Program-made: the position numbers and the translations under genes
In this document: positions 16,533 through 24,804 of the stretch, in pieces
Numbering within the stretch: position 1 is the first letter of the stretch
How the letters are laid out: each line of letters starts with the position of its first letter
Source of the DNA: Rhodococcus erythropolis NBRC 15567
Lineage (GTDB): Bacteria; Actinomycetota; Actinomycetes; Mycobacteriales; Mycobacteriaceae
DNA: 34,223 nucleotides
Assembly: GCF_001552595.1 (NCBI RefSeq)
Contig: NZ_BCRM01000043.1
Span: 1 to 34,223 of the forward strand
Reading direction: 5' to 3'
Notes under the pieces: generated by a model
Told to the model about the DNA's origin: nothing
The model's database searches: none
What the model saw: only the letters and a program-made list of their open reading frames with translations

Positions 16533-17956
16533 GCGACGATCTGGTAACCGAATATGCCGGTGACGGAACTTGGTCCGAGGAATCGGAGTGGGATTACGCC
16601 GATCTCGAAGCGGACGGCGAAGGCGAAGCGCACATTGCCGTCCCGACCTTGGCTGTTGTCGGTCGACCGAACGTCGGCAAGTCGACGCTCGTCAACCGCA
16701 TCATCGGCCGTCGTGAAGCGGTAGTCGAGGACATCCCCGGCGTTACCCGTGACCGCGTCTCGTACGAGGCGAACTGGGCCGGACGACGCTTCCTCGTCCA
16801 GGACACCGGCGGATGGGAACCCGACGCAAAGGGTCTTCAGCAGGCCGTTGCCCGTCAGGCCGAATTGGCCATGGGAACGGCTGACGCCATTCTCCTGGTC
16901 GTCGACGCCGTTGTCGGCGCTACGACGACGGACGAAGCTGTCGCTCGAGTGCTTCGCCGCTCGAAGACTCCGGTCATCCTCGTTGCCAACAAGGTGGACG
17001 ACGGACGCACCGAGTCCGAGGTTGCAGCGCTGTGGTCCTTGGGTCTCGGTCAGCCGTACTCCGTGAGTGCGACGCACGGGCGCGGCACCGGCGACCTGCT
17101 CGACGAGGTTCTGGAGAAGCTTCCGGAAACCCCGCGTGAAGGTATCCCCGGCGGCGGTCCGCGTCGTGTTGCGCTGGTCGGAAAGCCGAACGTCGGAAAG
17201 TCCAGCTTGCTCAACAAGCTGTCCGGTGACGAGCGGTCCGTCGTGCACAACGTTGCCGGCACCACCGTCGACCCGGTCGACTCCATCGTCGAACTCGGCG
17301 GGCGCCCTTGGCGTTTCGTCGACACAGCTGGTCTACGCAAGCGCGTCAGCCATGCCAGCGGTGCGGAGTTCTATGCGTCGCTGCGTACGAAGAGCGCAAT
17401 CGAGGCCGCTGAGGTCGCGATCCTGCTCATCGACGCACACGAGCCGATCACCGAGCAGGACCTGCGTGTTCTGAGCATGGTGGCCGACACGGGTCGTGCA
17501 CTGGTGATCGCGTTCAACAAGTGGGACCTCGTGGACGAGGACCGTCGACTCATGCTGGACAAGGAAGTGGACCGCGATCTGGTCCGCGTTCCGTGGGCTC
17601 AGCGAGTCAACATCTCCGCCCACACCGGTCGCGCCGTGGCGAAGCTCGTGCCGGCTCTCGACACGGCTCTGGAGTCCTGGGACAAGCGCATCCCCACGGG
17701 TCGCCTGAACACCTGGCTCAAGGAAGTTGTGGCGGCTACGCCGCCTCCGATGCGTGGTGGTCGCCTGCCTCGCATCATGTTCGCGACTCAGGCAAGCACA
17801 CGCCCGCCGACATTCGTTCTCTTCACCACGGGCTTTCTCGAGGCCGGCTACCGCCGCTTCATCGAGCGGCGTCTGCGTGAAGAGTTCAACTTCGACGGCA
17901 GCCCGATCCGCGTATCCGTACGAGTGCGCGAGAAGCGTGACCGTAAGGGCCGCTGA
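16529..17956 (+). CDS. der: Ribosome biogenesis GTPase Der (EngA)
   Basis: The 475-residue protein has two consecutive G domains and a C-terminal KH-like domain. The first G1 is GRPNVGKST (45-53) with DTGGW (G3) and ANKVD (G4). The second G1 is GKPNVGKSS (218-226) with DTAGLRKR (G3) and NKWDLV (G4). The KH-like domain from ~380 ends in a basic EKRDRKGR tail. Der assists 50S subunit assembly. An acidic N-terminal extension (~1-38) precedes the first G domain, as in other actinobacterial Der proteins. GTG 16529 overlaps the cmk stop (GTGA). It is the last gene of the core block; the tRNA promoter begins 43 nt later. Confidence 0.96.
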   Translation: MSDDLVTEYAGDGTWSEESEWDYADLEADGEGEAHIAVPTLAVVGRPNVGKSTLVNRIIGRREAVVEDIPGVTRDRVSYEANWAGRRFLVQDTGGWEPDAKGLQQAVARQAELAMGTADAILLVVDAVVGATTTDEAVARVLRRSKTPVILVANKVDDGRTESEVAALWSLGLGQPYSVSATHGRGTGDLLDEVLEKLPETPREGIPGGGPRRVALVGKPNVGKSSLLNKLSGDERSVVHNVAGTTVDPVDSIVELGGRPWRFVDTAGLRKRVSHASGAEFYASLRTKSAIEAAEVAILLIDAHEPITEQDLRVLSMVADTGRALVIAFNKWDLVDEDRRLMLDKEVDRDLVRVPWAQRVNISAHTGRAVAKLVPALDTALESWDKRIPTGRLNTWLKEVVAATPPPMRGGRLPRIMFATQASTRPPTFVLFTTGFLEAGYRRFIERRLREEFNFDGSPIRVSVRVREKRDRKGR

Positions 17957-17998
17957 TTCTGCGTCCAGATCGGTACCGAAAAGGCTCTGACCAGCCGA

Positions 17999-18027
17999 TT
18001 GGTACTTCGGCCCGTCCCTGATGTAAT
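17999..18027 (+). promoter_or_regulatory. Promoter for tRNA-Pro
   Basis: TTGGTA at 17999-18004 and TGTAAT at 18022-18027 are separated by exactly 17 nt and sit 31 nt upstream of the mature tRNA 5' end. Both boxes are close to the sigma-A consensus, and the placement leaves a short 5' leader for RNase P removal. Confidence 0.65.
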
Positions 18028-18058
18028 CTTTCCAAGCGCCCGAAACAAGGGCGTGGGA

Positions 18059-18132
<74 letters not shown>

Positions 18133-18145
18133 CCGAAGTTAGATC

Positions 18146-18183
18146 AAAAAGGCAGTTTCTCAGAAATGAGAAACTGCCTTTTT
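18146..18183 (+). terminator. Perfect bidirectional terminator after tRNA-Pro
   Basis: Two 17-nt arms (18146-18162 and 18167-18183) pair without mismatch around a GAAA tetraloop, with A-runs on the left and T-runs on the right. It ends the tRNA transcript on the plus strand. Because the left arm begins with five A, it also works for the minus-strand gene that stops at 18194. Confidence 0.93.
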
Positions 18184-18193
18184 TGTATGTGCC

Positions 18194-18559
18194 TCACAGG
18201 TTCGGCAACGGATCTCGTGGGAAGTCCTGCGGTGACGTGAGCTCCGCGTCGGCAGCATTCACGACTGCAACATATTCTTCGTCGATCTCGTACGTAATGC
18301 CCGCCGCAGTGAAGTGCGGTGTGGATGCAGTATCGACCGGGCTGAGAACGGTCATTCTCGGAAACTGGGTGAGGATCGACCTCGGCACTTTTCTGGACCG
18401 AAAGCTCGTCGACAACACGGTGATCGCCTTTCGGCTCACCACGACAAACACACTCGGTTTCGCGCTCATCAGAACGTCTGCTGGAAATACGTACCGGATC
18501 TCGTTCTCTGGATCCGGGTAAGACCGAAGGCGCTCGCGAGCATCCGCAGAAACCGGCAT
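18194..18559 (-). CDS. Hypothetical protein, PH-like fold
   Basis: The 121-residue soluble protein has no signal peptide or membrane segment. Alternating strands such as VFVVVSRKAITVLST, a basic SRKVPRSI turn and a C-terminal helix EIDEEYVAVVNAADAEL suggest a small beta-rich domain like bacterial pleckstrin-homology proteins; this is a fold impression, not a recognised family match. The start ATG 18559 lies 16 nt after the stop of the upstream membrane protein gene on the same strand but has no clear ribosome site, so coupling to that gene is possible. The convergent tRNA terminator supplies its 3' end. Function unknown. Confidence 0.6.
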   Translation of the reverse strand: MPVSADARERLRSYPDPENEIRYVFPADVLMSAKPSVFVVVSRKAITVLSTSFRSRKVPRSILTQFPRMTVLSPVDTASTPHFTAAGITYEIDEEYVAVVNAADAELTSPQDFPRDPLPNL

Positions 18560-18574
18560 GCGCGGAAGGCTAGC

Positions 18575-19000
18575 TCAGGTTCGCTGACTGAGGCGAATAT
18601 TGTGGACGGCAACGGTTGCTCCGAAGAGCGCGATCAGAATGGCGGTAAAGATTGCTGCCAACCACCACGGCGCCGAACCTGCTGTATTCAGCCAAATGAT
18701 CAATGCACCGAAAATTGTAGTCGGAATGCCGACAGCACGAGACAGGTCGACGTTCCTCGGATTGACCGGCGGTGTTCTCCACCAATGAAGGCGATGTCCT
18801 CGATTCTCACGCAGCATTCGCAGGAAGGACCAGACAGTAAGCGGCAGGCCAATCGCGAGGATGACCATCCCGCCAATGATCGCCAAAGTGGACCCGTCTC
18901 GGAAGTACGTCACGGCAGCGCCCACAACACCTGCAAAACCGATGGCCGTGAATACTTTCCACGCCGGGGTTATGGACTGGCCATGCGGTTGTGTTGCCAT
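18575..19000 (-). CDS. Hypothetical four-helix membrane protein
   Basis: The 141-residue protein has four predicted transmembrane helices: roughly 15-34, 38-60, 88-106 and 110-130. A Trp/Arg/Pro-rich loop with HWWRTPPVNPRNVD lies between helices 2 and 3. The start ATG 19000 has a good ribosome site, GGAAGGGTG, about 8 nt upstream. The C-terminal half resembles the short downstream-encoded fragment at 19035-19232 (two helices, then His-Asn-X-Arg), suggesting a duplicated family. Likely co-transcribed with the PH-like gene that follows. No known family is recognised; overlapping plus-strand frames are low-quality shadows. Confidence 0.72.
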   Translation of the reverse strand: MATQPHGQSITPAWKVFTAIGFAGVVGAAVTYFRDGSTLAIIGGMVILAIGLPLTVWSFLRMLRENRGHRLHWWRTPPVNPRNVDLSRAVGIPTTIFGALIIWLNTAGSAPWWLAAIFTAILIALFGATVAVHNIRLSQRT

Positions 19001-19034
19001 GCAAGCACCCTTCCATAAAACATGTTCGAAAACT

Positions 19035-19232
19035 TCAAGCCTGTTGCGGCCGTCGATTGTGCATCAGGGTGACAGTCAAACTCGGCAGGCCGTTAACTAC
19101 TCCGAGTACAGCGACTGCGATACCCGCACTCAAAATAGGTGCTGTCTCCCAATAGTTGTCAACGACGGGGAATGTCCCGATCAGGCTCAAAACCCAACCT
19201 GCGAGTTGAGCACGCCGAACATGTTGTGCCAC
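19035..19232 (-). pseudogene. Short two-helix membrane protein, probably a truncated paralogue
   Basis: From GTG 19232 this frame encodes 65 residues with two hydrophobic helices (WVLSLIGTF and ILSAGIAVAVLGVV) and a terminal LMHNRRPQQA. The pattern matches the second half of the neighbouring 141-residue membrane protein. There is no good start: GTG 19232 has AGGA directly abutting it, and the longer open frame runs into the oppositely oriented gene at 19339. A second frame just upstream (ATG at ~19275, MDKTTSLRRSGSRQEW) has plausible coding character and stops at 19187, so a frameshift joining the two is possible. Either a decayed paralogue or a genuine tiny gene. Confidence 0.4.
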
Positions 19233-19338
19233 TCCTGTCGAGAACCGCTCCGACGCAAGGAGGTTGTTTTGTCCATTTCGAGATTTGATTTCTTTCTGCT
19301 TCGGAGCGCAATTTTCCCTACTGGCATGATCTTTTCGT

Positions 19339-19773
19339 ATGACGGGGATTCGGATCGCGTGGGTTGTACTAGCGGTTGCCACCGGGATTCTAGGATCCGC
19401 GACGGCACAGTGGCCGCTGTACGAGATCACCAATTGTGAAATAGGTCTCGGCCCGCTCAGTTCTGCTGATTGCTACCGCTCGATTCATGACTATTTCGGG
19501 CGGGAGCTCTTCTTGGTGCTGGCGTTGCCGGTGGCTCTGTGCGTCATTCCAGCCGTGATTCCGCGACCATTAGTTTCCTGGATCGTCTCGGCGACAATGC
19601 TCTGCGCTGCAGTAGTGGGTTTCTTTACCGCTTTCAGCTCGGATGTGCCTTCTCTGCTCTCGATGGTGGGGAGCCTCCCTGCGGCAGTGCTGGCATTGGT
19701 ACTTGCTGCGGTGCATCAGGGGATCGCATTGCGCAACAAGGGCGGGCTTCGGTGCAGGCTAGGCGCGGAGTGA
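19339..19773 (+). CDS. Hypothetical small membrane protein
   Basis: The 144-residue protein has about four hydrophobic segments: 6-24 (WVVLAVATGILGSATA), 55-72 (LFLVLALPVALCVIPAVI), 79-98 and 104-124. A small extracytoplasmic loop after helix 1 holds two cysteines (EITNCEIGLGPLSSADCY) that could form a disulphide. The start ATG 19339 lacks a strong ribosome site; upstream DNA is AT-rich. It runs opposite to the neighbouring small genes, ending convergently with the PH-SHOCT gene at 20039. The 265 nt between the two stops hold no gene or strong hairpin that I can see. Function unknown. Confidence 0.6.
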   Translation: MTGIRIAWVVLAVATGILGSATAQWPLYEITNCEIGLGPLSSADCYRSIHDYFGRELFLVLALPVALCVIPAVIPRPLVSWIVSATMLCAAVVGFFTAFSSDVPSLLSMVGSLPAAVLALVLAAVHQGIALRNKGGLRCRLGAE

Positions 19774-20038
19774 CGCAATAGGTCGGAACTCGGGATTCAA
19801 CGTCCGCGGGCCAGGAATTTTGCGTTGCTCGAGCGAGATCTTTGATATTGGAAGGTGTTGGCGAAGACATGTGGCCGCGCCTCCATCTCCCGTGAAGCTC
19901 GAGCGCTACCACCCGTCGCCACTCAACTCCGCATTGGTAGATCTATGCGCGGTGGGGTTCAGTCGGCGGAGGTGCCCTTCAAGTGCAATTGTTTCTGACA
20001 CGAGGCTGTGGTGCTGAGTCCACATGCGCAATACGTTG

Positions 20039-21133
20039 TTAGGTAGAGTGGCGCGAAATTGTTGCTTGTTTCGCTGCGGCGAATTCCGCTTCGTCGAGTA
20101 TTCCCTGATGGTGGAGGTTTGCGAGGTTTTGGAGCTCTCCCGCTAGACCTATTGGCGGTGCGGTGGTGATCGAACTCGGAGTGTGCTGCACATTGATCGT
20201 AGGACGCTTGTAGTCGATGATCTTCTTCTGTAGGTCGGTTAGGCGCGGAAGGGCTATTCTGTGTTGCGCTTTGGGGAGGGGGAGGCAGTTTGAAAGAGTG
20301 AATGGACTGGCACCGGCCTTGTTTGGGCCCGCGCCAGCAGACCTCCAGTAGTCGTGGTTCGAAGTTCCCTGATAGCTCGGCGTCAGTACTTCGAGAACGC
20401 CAGTCATCATCCCGCTGTTGTATTCGATGTTGGTGATGTCGGAGTATGGGAAGGACGTAACTCGACCACCACCCATCGACCCCGTCATAAAGCCGGCCAT
20501 ACCACCGACTTTCGCGACGATGAGACGGTCTTCGAACGCAGCAAGGAATCCAGCGGAACCAGCGTTGATTACGAACCAGGGCAATTCGTCTGGGGTTGTG
20601 TGTTCGTCGATGGTTCGCCACGCGACATCCTTGAGCGGTGCTCCAATGATTTCCACTTCGGATCGGCCGACGTCACGTGCGCGCGCAGATTCGGTTGTGG
20701 CCATGCTTCGCGTTATGAGGATCTCACGCATTCCGGGAGGAAAACCCGCTGATGCGAGATGATGGACATAGTGACAGACGAAGTCGACGTCCGCGTCATT
20801 GATTGCGCCAAACTGAAGCGTTTGCTGTCCGAGATCTGTGACGTGAAGGTGTTTGCCGGTCATCTTCTTGACGATTTCGAAGCGGGCGATGTTGTCTGCC
20901 TCCACGGACACTCGAGGTCCGGCTGTGGCGACATCGATGCTGCTGAAAGCCATTACGCGGGCATTCGTAATTGCCAATCCCTCCAGCGTAGGCCTGACTT
21001 GATTCGTCTTGGCCAAGGCCCAAATCTCTTCGCCTGGAAAGAGTTGTCCTCGAATGCTTGTCGCCCACTTCTCGGCAACTTTTTCCTTCAGCTTGGGGGT
21101 GTGTTGGGGTGCCAAAGTATGTTCCTTCGTCAA
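20039..21133 (-). CDS. Tandem PH-like domain protein with C-terminal SHOCT motif
   Basis: The 364-residue soluble protein contains two beta-rich PH-like segments. The first is ~25-125, with LFPGEEIWALAKTNQVRPTLEGLAITNARVMAF. The second is ~175-290, with WFVINAGSAGFLAAFEDRLIVAKVGG and a Gly/Met-rich hairpin. The C-terminus GELQNLANLHHQGILDEAEFAAAKQ is a SHOCT motif, a short helical pair found at ends of many bacterial proteins and thought to mediate oligomerisation. Bacterial PH plus SHOCT proteins are often linked to membrane or stress biology, but no activity is established for this arrangement. TTG 21133 is the only reasonable start and has no strong ribosome site. The 237 nt upstream (21134-21370) show no gene. 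Confidence 0.8.
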   Translation of the reverse strand: MTKEHTLAPQHTPKLKEKVAEKWATSIRGQLFPGEEIWALAKTNQVRPTLEGLAITNARVMAFSSIDVATAGPRVSVEADNIARFEIVKKMTGKHLHVTDLGQQTLQFGAINDADVDFVCHYVHHLASAGFPPGMREILITRSMATTESARARDVGRSEVEIIGAPLKDVAWRTIDEHTTPDELPWFVINAGSAGFLAAFEDRLIVAKVGGMAGFMTGSMGGGRVTSFPYSDITNIEYNSGMMTGVLEVLTPSYQGTSNHDYWRSAGAGPNKAGASPFTLSNCLPLPKAQHRIALPRLTDLQKKIIDYKRPTINVQHTPSSITTAPPIGLAGELQNLANLHHQGILDEAEFAAAKQATISRHST

Positions 21134-21370
21134 GGGCTGAATGCCGTTGAGTGGCTGATGCTTCAGTTGAGTACTTTATCGCCGCAACGGTCGGTATTGT
21201 TTCTCGCTCAGAAACCACTCAGGCTAAAGCCGTCGATCTCCGAACTCGGACTGCGACGCTTTGAAGTACTTTGGACGTGCACTCGCGGATGTTGGTCAAC
21301 TGTCGGTGAGCGGTGATGAACGCGTGTTTCGAATGCGGCGCAGTGTGATCAATTTATGATCGGTCGCTTA

Positions 21371-21739
21371 TCAAGTCAATGCTTGGTCGCTTCGAGTGTC
21401 GCCTCGTAGTGCATGCGTCATGACAGACCAAAGCACTTCCAACTCCGAGTCTGTGGGATGCTGGTGACACGAACGAAGCGCAGCAGATTTCCGAATCGGA
21501 CTTCCCAGAAGTCTAACCACTTCGGAATCGCGCTCGGCGACCCAGTTGTCAGCACAGCTCAGGTACACCTCACGCTTCGTTTGCTCCCGTTCGCCCCTTA
21601 TGCTCGCCGGAAAGTAATGGGTGCGCTCCGCGGGCTGCGCGCGACCACCGTCGACAACTTCGTCCTCGTCTTTGGAGTTGTGGCAGCGAAGGATCAGGTA
21701 GTGAATGACCGGCGTGACGTGTCGTTCGAGTGCGAACAT
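21371..21739 (-). CDS. Possible hypothetical protein, third in membrane cluster
   Basis: This is a 122-residue candidate with no recognisable family. Its first 60 codons end in G or C about 73% of the time, more than the local base composition predicts. It follows the 113-residue membrane gene on the same strand after 30 nt, matching the 35-nt gap between the two genes before it. Against it, the ribosome site is poor (GTGGG touching the ATG), and the sequence is polar and unremarkable, with no membrane helix. If it is not real, the stretch 21134-21769 holds no gene. Confidence 0.35.
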   Translation of the reverse strand: MFALERHVTPVIHYLILRCHNSKDEDEVVDGGRAQPAERTHYFPASIRGEREQTKREVYLSCADNWVAERDSEVVRLLGSPIRKSAALRSCHQHPTDSELEVLWSVMTHALRGDTRSDQALT

Positions 21740-21769
21740 CCCACTAGCGCATGCCTCGTTGCGGCCTTT

Positions 21770-22111
21770 TCAGTCGGGGCTGAAGAAAAGTTCCATCGAG
21801 ATCCAGAACCACGCCACCATTGCAGCGACCGGAAGGAACGCAAACACCAATGGCAACGCGAATTGCCGGCCGGTGCGGCTGGGAATAGTCATAAGTCCGA
21901 GCAAGACGAACACGGCGGCAGGCGCCGCCCAACTTATCCAGTAGGTGAGCGGTGGTGGGTTAGGGCCGAACGACGTGAACGAACGGTTCGGATACAGCTG
22001 CGGCTGCGGGACATCCGCGAAGTGCTGCCACAGGAGTACCAATGGCAGGTAGCCGAACAGCCCCAGTAGGAGGCCGACAACGAGTCCCGCGAAGATTCGT
22101 TCGCCCCTCAT
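21770..22111 (-). CDS. Hypothetical three-helix membrane protein
   Basis: The 113-residue protein has three clear hydrophobic helices: ~6-28 (IFAGLVVGLLLGLFGYLPLVLLW), ~56-76 (YWISWAAPAAVFVLLGLM) and ~84-106 (FALPLVFAFLPVAAMVAWFWISM). A Pro/Asn/Ser-rich extracytoplasmic loop of about 25 residues lies between the first two. The start ATG 22111 lies 35 nt after the stop of the upstream 232-residue membrane gene, so the two are probably one transcript and possibly one complex. The ribosome site is weak. No family recognised. Confidence 0.7.
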   Translation of the reverse strand: MRGERIFAGLVVGLLLGLFGYLPLVLLWQHFADVPQPQLYPNRSFTSFGPNPPPLTYWISWAAPAAVFVLLGLMTIPSRTGRQFALPLVFAFLPVAAMVAWFWISMELFFSPD

Positions 22112-22146
22112 CTCGACGCACCCGTCCGAATCAATCGTCCCACTGC

Positions 22147-22845
22147 CTATGCGCCTTCTGGTAAGTCACGAGGCTGAATCCGTAGGGCCCACGCCCGGGC
22201 CGCAACGAACGTCATGGCCAATACGAGAACCACCAGCAGTACGACCGCGATCCAGGTGGGAGCGGCGGTGGAAAAGCCCAGCCTCCACGCAGTACCGACA
22301 CCTACAGTCGTCGCCGCCAACGCCCCGACCGGAAGCATCGCCGCCACCGCCTGCGCCGTGCGCGTAGTAAGTCGATCCCCGGCAGCGCGAAGAACTCCGA
22401 ACACGGCGGCGACCGCCAGACCGTAGGCCAGGAAACCGCTGACGGCATAAACCAGGAGCGGGGACCATCCGATGTCAACCGACCTGGTGAATGCCATGCT
22501 GATCAAGACCAACAGGGGCGTCAACCCAAGCGTGACTCCCACGAGGCCTGCCACCACAGTTCGAAGCATTCGATTGTCCTGACCTCCGGAGATTCGCACA
22601 CCCGCGAGGTGGAGTACGAGCCCGGTCAGCGCGCCCAGAACGGCGCCGATCACCGCAGCCTCGATGGGCCAGGTCCATTGCGATTCACCCGCGAAGCCCG
22701 AGATTGTCGTGCCACCCGAAAAGAGGGTGATCGTGGCCGACGCCTGTGACGATCCTTGTGTCAGCGCCGCCGTGACGATGGCAACGGTCGCACCGAACAA
22801 AGCAAACCCGAGTGCCTGTTTCCACATCAAGCCATCTTGACCCAT
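22147..22845 (-). CDS. Hypothetical polytopic membrane protein
   Basis: The 232-residue protein has about six transmembrane helices, in the segments ~8-28, 61-83, 94-116, 127-150, 165-185 and 195-216. Its loops are short and poor in charge, apart from ISGGQDNRMLR between helices 2 and 3 and the Arg-rich C-terminus. No transporter signature or catalytic residue stands out. ATG 22845 (AGG immediately before) and ATG 22827 are both possible starts. It is the first gene of a minus-strand run with the 113-residue membrane protein. Function unknown. Confidence 0.72.
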   Translation of the reverse strand: MGQDGLMWKQALGFALFGATVAIVTAALTQGSSQASATITLFSGGTTISGFAGESQWTWPIEAAVIGAVLGALTGLVLHLAGVRISGGQDNRMLRTVVAGLVGVTLGLTPLLVLISMAFTRSVDIGWSPLLVYAVSGFLAYGLAVAAVFGVLRAAGDRLTTRTAQAVAAMLPVGALAATTVGVGTAWRLGFSTAAPTWIAVVLLVVLVLAMTFVAARAWALRIQPRDLPEGA

Positions 22846-22933
22846 CCTGCGCGAGGATTCGGCACAACGGCAGTCTCATTCGGATGACGACCTGCTGCGC
22901 AGGTTCGGGGCTCAGTCGAATTCCGGTGAACGG

Positions 22934-22968
22934 GCTGGTGGTAATGCCCTCGTCGTATTACCACCAGC
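22934..22968 (-). terminator. Hairpin ending the importer operon
   Basis: A perfect 12-bp inverted repeat (22934-22945 with 22957-22968) encloses an 11-nt loop. It starts 26 nt past the stop of the SCO6745-family gene. There is no T-run, which is common for actinobacterial terminators. Confidence 0.7.
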
Positions 22969-22993
22969 CACGTTCGACACTCACCGCTTGTTG

Positions 22994-23878
22994 TCACGCA
23001 CGCAATCGGCGACGCGCTGCCAGAGCTGCCGGGAATCCGAGATCTGCATCGATCACTTCACCGGAGAGACGTTCCGAGATTTCGAGGAGTCGACTGCATC
23101 CGGTTTCACCGATCGCTTCGTACGGGTACGACCCCAGCACGTCAGTCTGATGCTCAACCCTCTGCCGGCGATCACGACCCACCTCGTTCAGGTGAAGCTC
23201 GGGACCGTCTTCGAGCCATCCACGCGCCCGCACACTGGCGACGCCTTCCGCCCACTGATCGTTGTCCCATGCCCGGCTCATTTGCAGAGCAGCAGCAGGA
23301 ACATCACCGGTTGCGGCGTGGACTACCAACGCTTCGACACCGTTGAGTCCTTCGGTGTGAAGAAGTGCGACATGAGAATCTCCGCGAAACTCCCGGAGCA
23401 AGGATTGGGCATGCCACAACACGAGATGAGGCTCATCAGGCCACGGCAATGATGCGTGCCCACCGAACAGGGGTCGCCCTTGTGGTCTGTTGCAGGCGCG
23501 TTCCGCGGCTCGACGTGCGAGTTCGGCAGCTTCGCGAACTTCGGTGCCGTCGACATGTTCTCCCCAGGCCTTGCGCAGCGAACGGTCGACAGCGTCGAGT
23601 CGAGCGGTGAGGATCTGTTCGGGGGTGGCGATTGTCCAGGCTTCCGGCAGCACCGCGTGTACCAGTGCTGGGTTGAAGTTGAAGAACGTAGCGATGGTGA
23701 CTTCAGCCGCTACTGCGCCCATGGGCGCAGACCGCGAAGCGAAGTAACCCATTCGAGGGTGTGTAAAGCCCAGTGCGGCATATGCTTCCGCGCCGAAAGG
23801 GGTGAAGTAGATCATGCCGTGTATCGGTTCGGCTCCACGGAAGACGCGGCGCGCGGTTTCTGGTGCGATCGAGGTCAT
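22994..23878 (-). CDS. SCO6745/SalK-family protein
   Basis: The 294-residue soluble protein resembles the actinobacterial SCO6745 (SalK-like) family. It begins with ETARRVFRGAEPIHGMIYFTPFGAEAYAALGF, followed by GYFASRSAPMGAVAAEVTIATFFNFNPALV and later LPWPDEPHLVLWHAQSLLREFRGDSHVALL, the most conserved stretches of that family. No enzymatic activity is established for it, and the SalK name comes from a lantibiotic-kinase-like annotation with little support. Start ATG 23878 has AGGAA 6 nt upstream. It is the last gene of the ABC importer operon, 65 nt after the DppC-type gene, so it may act on the imported compound or on the signal controlling it (inference). Confidence 0.72.
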   Translation of the reverse strand: MTSIAPETARRVFRGAEPIHGMIYFTPFGAEAYAALGFTHPRMGYFASRSAPMGAVAAEVTIATFFNFNPALVHAVLPEAWTIATPEQILTARLDAVDRSLRKAWGEHVDGTEVREAAELARRAAERACNRPQGRPLFGGHASLPWPDEPHLVLWHAQSLLREFRGDSHVALLHTEGLNGVEALVVHAATGDVPAAALQMSRAWDNDQWAEGVASVRARGWLEDGPELHLNEVGRDRRQRVEHQTDVLGSYPYEAIGETGCSRLLEISERLSGEVIDADLGFPAALAARRRLRA

Positions 23879-23943
23879 CGATATTCCTTCATGCTGGTGG
23901 TGTGGTCTTCGAACAGTCGAGTCGGATGGTTGTTCTACGCCAG

Positions 23944-24804
23944 CTATCTCCCTCTGACATACATGCGGTCCCGGACGGCATCACCCACTCGGTAGACGGC
24001 CAGGACGACCAGTGAAATCAGAATGCCGGAGGGCAGAATCTGTTGTGGTGCACTCAAGATGTGCAGGTACGCATCGGATAAGTCACCGCCCCAACTCGGA
24101 GTGGGGGGCTGTATTCCCAACCCCAGGAATGAGAGTGCCGCCTGCGCGAGAAAAGTCAGGCCGGTAAGCACGGTCACCTGAACGACAACCGGCCCGATTG
24201 CGTGCGGAAGAAGATGACGCACGAGCACTACGTGCGGTGGGCATCCTGAGAGTCTCGCGCTCAGAACGAAGTCTCGGTTCCTCGTTTCGCTGACCCCGGC
24301 AGCCAGAATTCTTGCAATTGTGGGTGCATAGACGACTCCGAGGGCGGACATCGACGTGATCAGGCTCGGTCCCAGAACACCGGTAATAGCCACTGCGAGA
24401 ACCAAACCTGGGAATGCCAGCAATGCGTCCGCCACCCGGAGGAGTGACGCGCCGATCCAACGTGGCCAATATCCGGCGATCAACCCCCACGGAATTCCCA
24501 ACAGCAGACTGACAGCGACAGCGATCGCGACGCCGAAGAAGGCGGAGCGTCCTCCCCAGATCAATCGACTGAGCACGTCACGACCGAAGCCGTCAGTGCC
24601 AAGCAGGTGCTGTGCACTCGGACCGGCGAACGTGTTGGTCAGGTTCTGATCGGTCGGACTGTGCGGAGCCACGAACGAGGCCAAGACGGACGCCGCTATC
24701 AGCGTTCCGAGAAAGCAGTAGCTGAGCCATAATCCGGGGTGCAGTCGAGGGCGAGCCCACTTGGAGCGGGTCTCGCCTGCGGTGGTCAGCGCGAGTTGGC
24801 TCAC
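23944..24804 (-). CDS. Peptide ABC transporter permease, DppC type
   Basis: The 286-residue inner-membrane permease has an N-terminal cytoplasmic stretch, a first helix at ~25-45 and then the DppC-type signature HLLGTDGFGRDVLSRLIWGGR. Five further helices follow, with an EAA-type ATPase-coupling loop (ARLSGCPPHVVLVRHLLPH) and the closing LSFLGLGIQPPTPSWG. Start GTG 24804 overlaps the DppB-type stop (GTGA). The frame is open further upstream inside dppB, but that part reads as shadow. It pairs with the preceding permease to form the translocation channel of a peptide/nickel/oligopeptide importer. Confidence 0.9.
   Translation of the reverse strand: MSQLALTTAGETRSKWARPRLHPGLWLSYCFLGTLIAASVLASFVAPHSPTDQNLTNTFAGPSAQHLLGTDGFGRDVLSRLIWGGRSAFFGVAIAVAVSLLLGIPWGLIAGYWPRWIGASLLRVADALLAFPGLVLAVAITGVLGPSLITSMSALGVVYAPTIARILAAGVSETRNRDFVLSARLSGCPPHVVLVRHLLPHAIGPVVVQVTVLTGLTFLAQAALSFLGLGIQPPTPSWGGDLSDAYLHILSAPQQILPSGILISLVVLAVYRVGDAVRDRMYVRGR

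Noticed and set aside
18314..19018. Plus-strand frame of 234 codons
   Set aside because: Opposite to the four-helix membrane gene and PH-like gene; Arg/His/Cys-rich shadow composition.
21413..22069. Plus-strand frame of 218 codons
   Set aside because: It crosses the clear minus-strand three-helix membrane gene, its sequence is basic and low in order, and it lacks a ribosome site.
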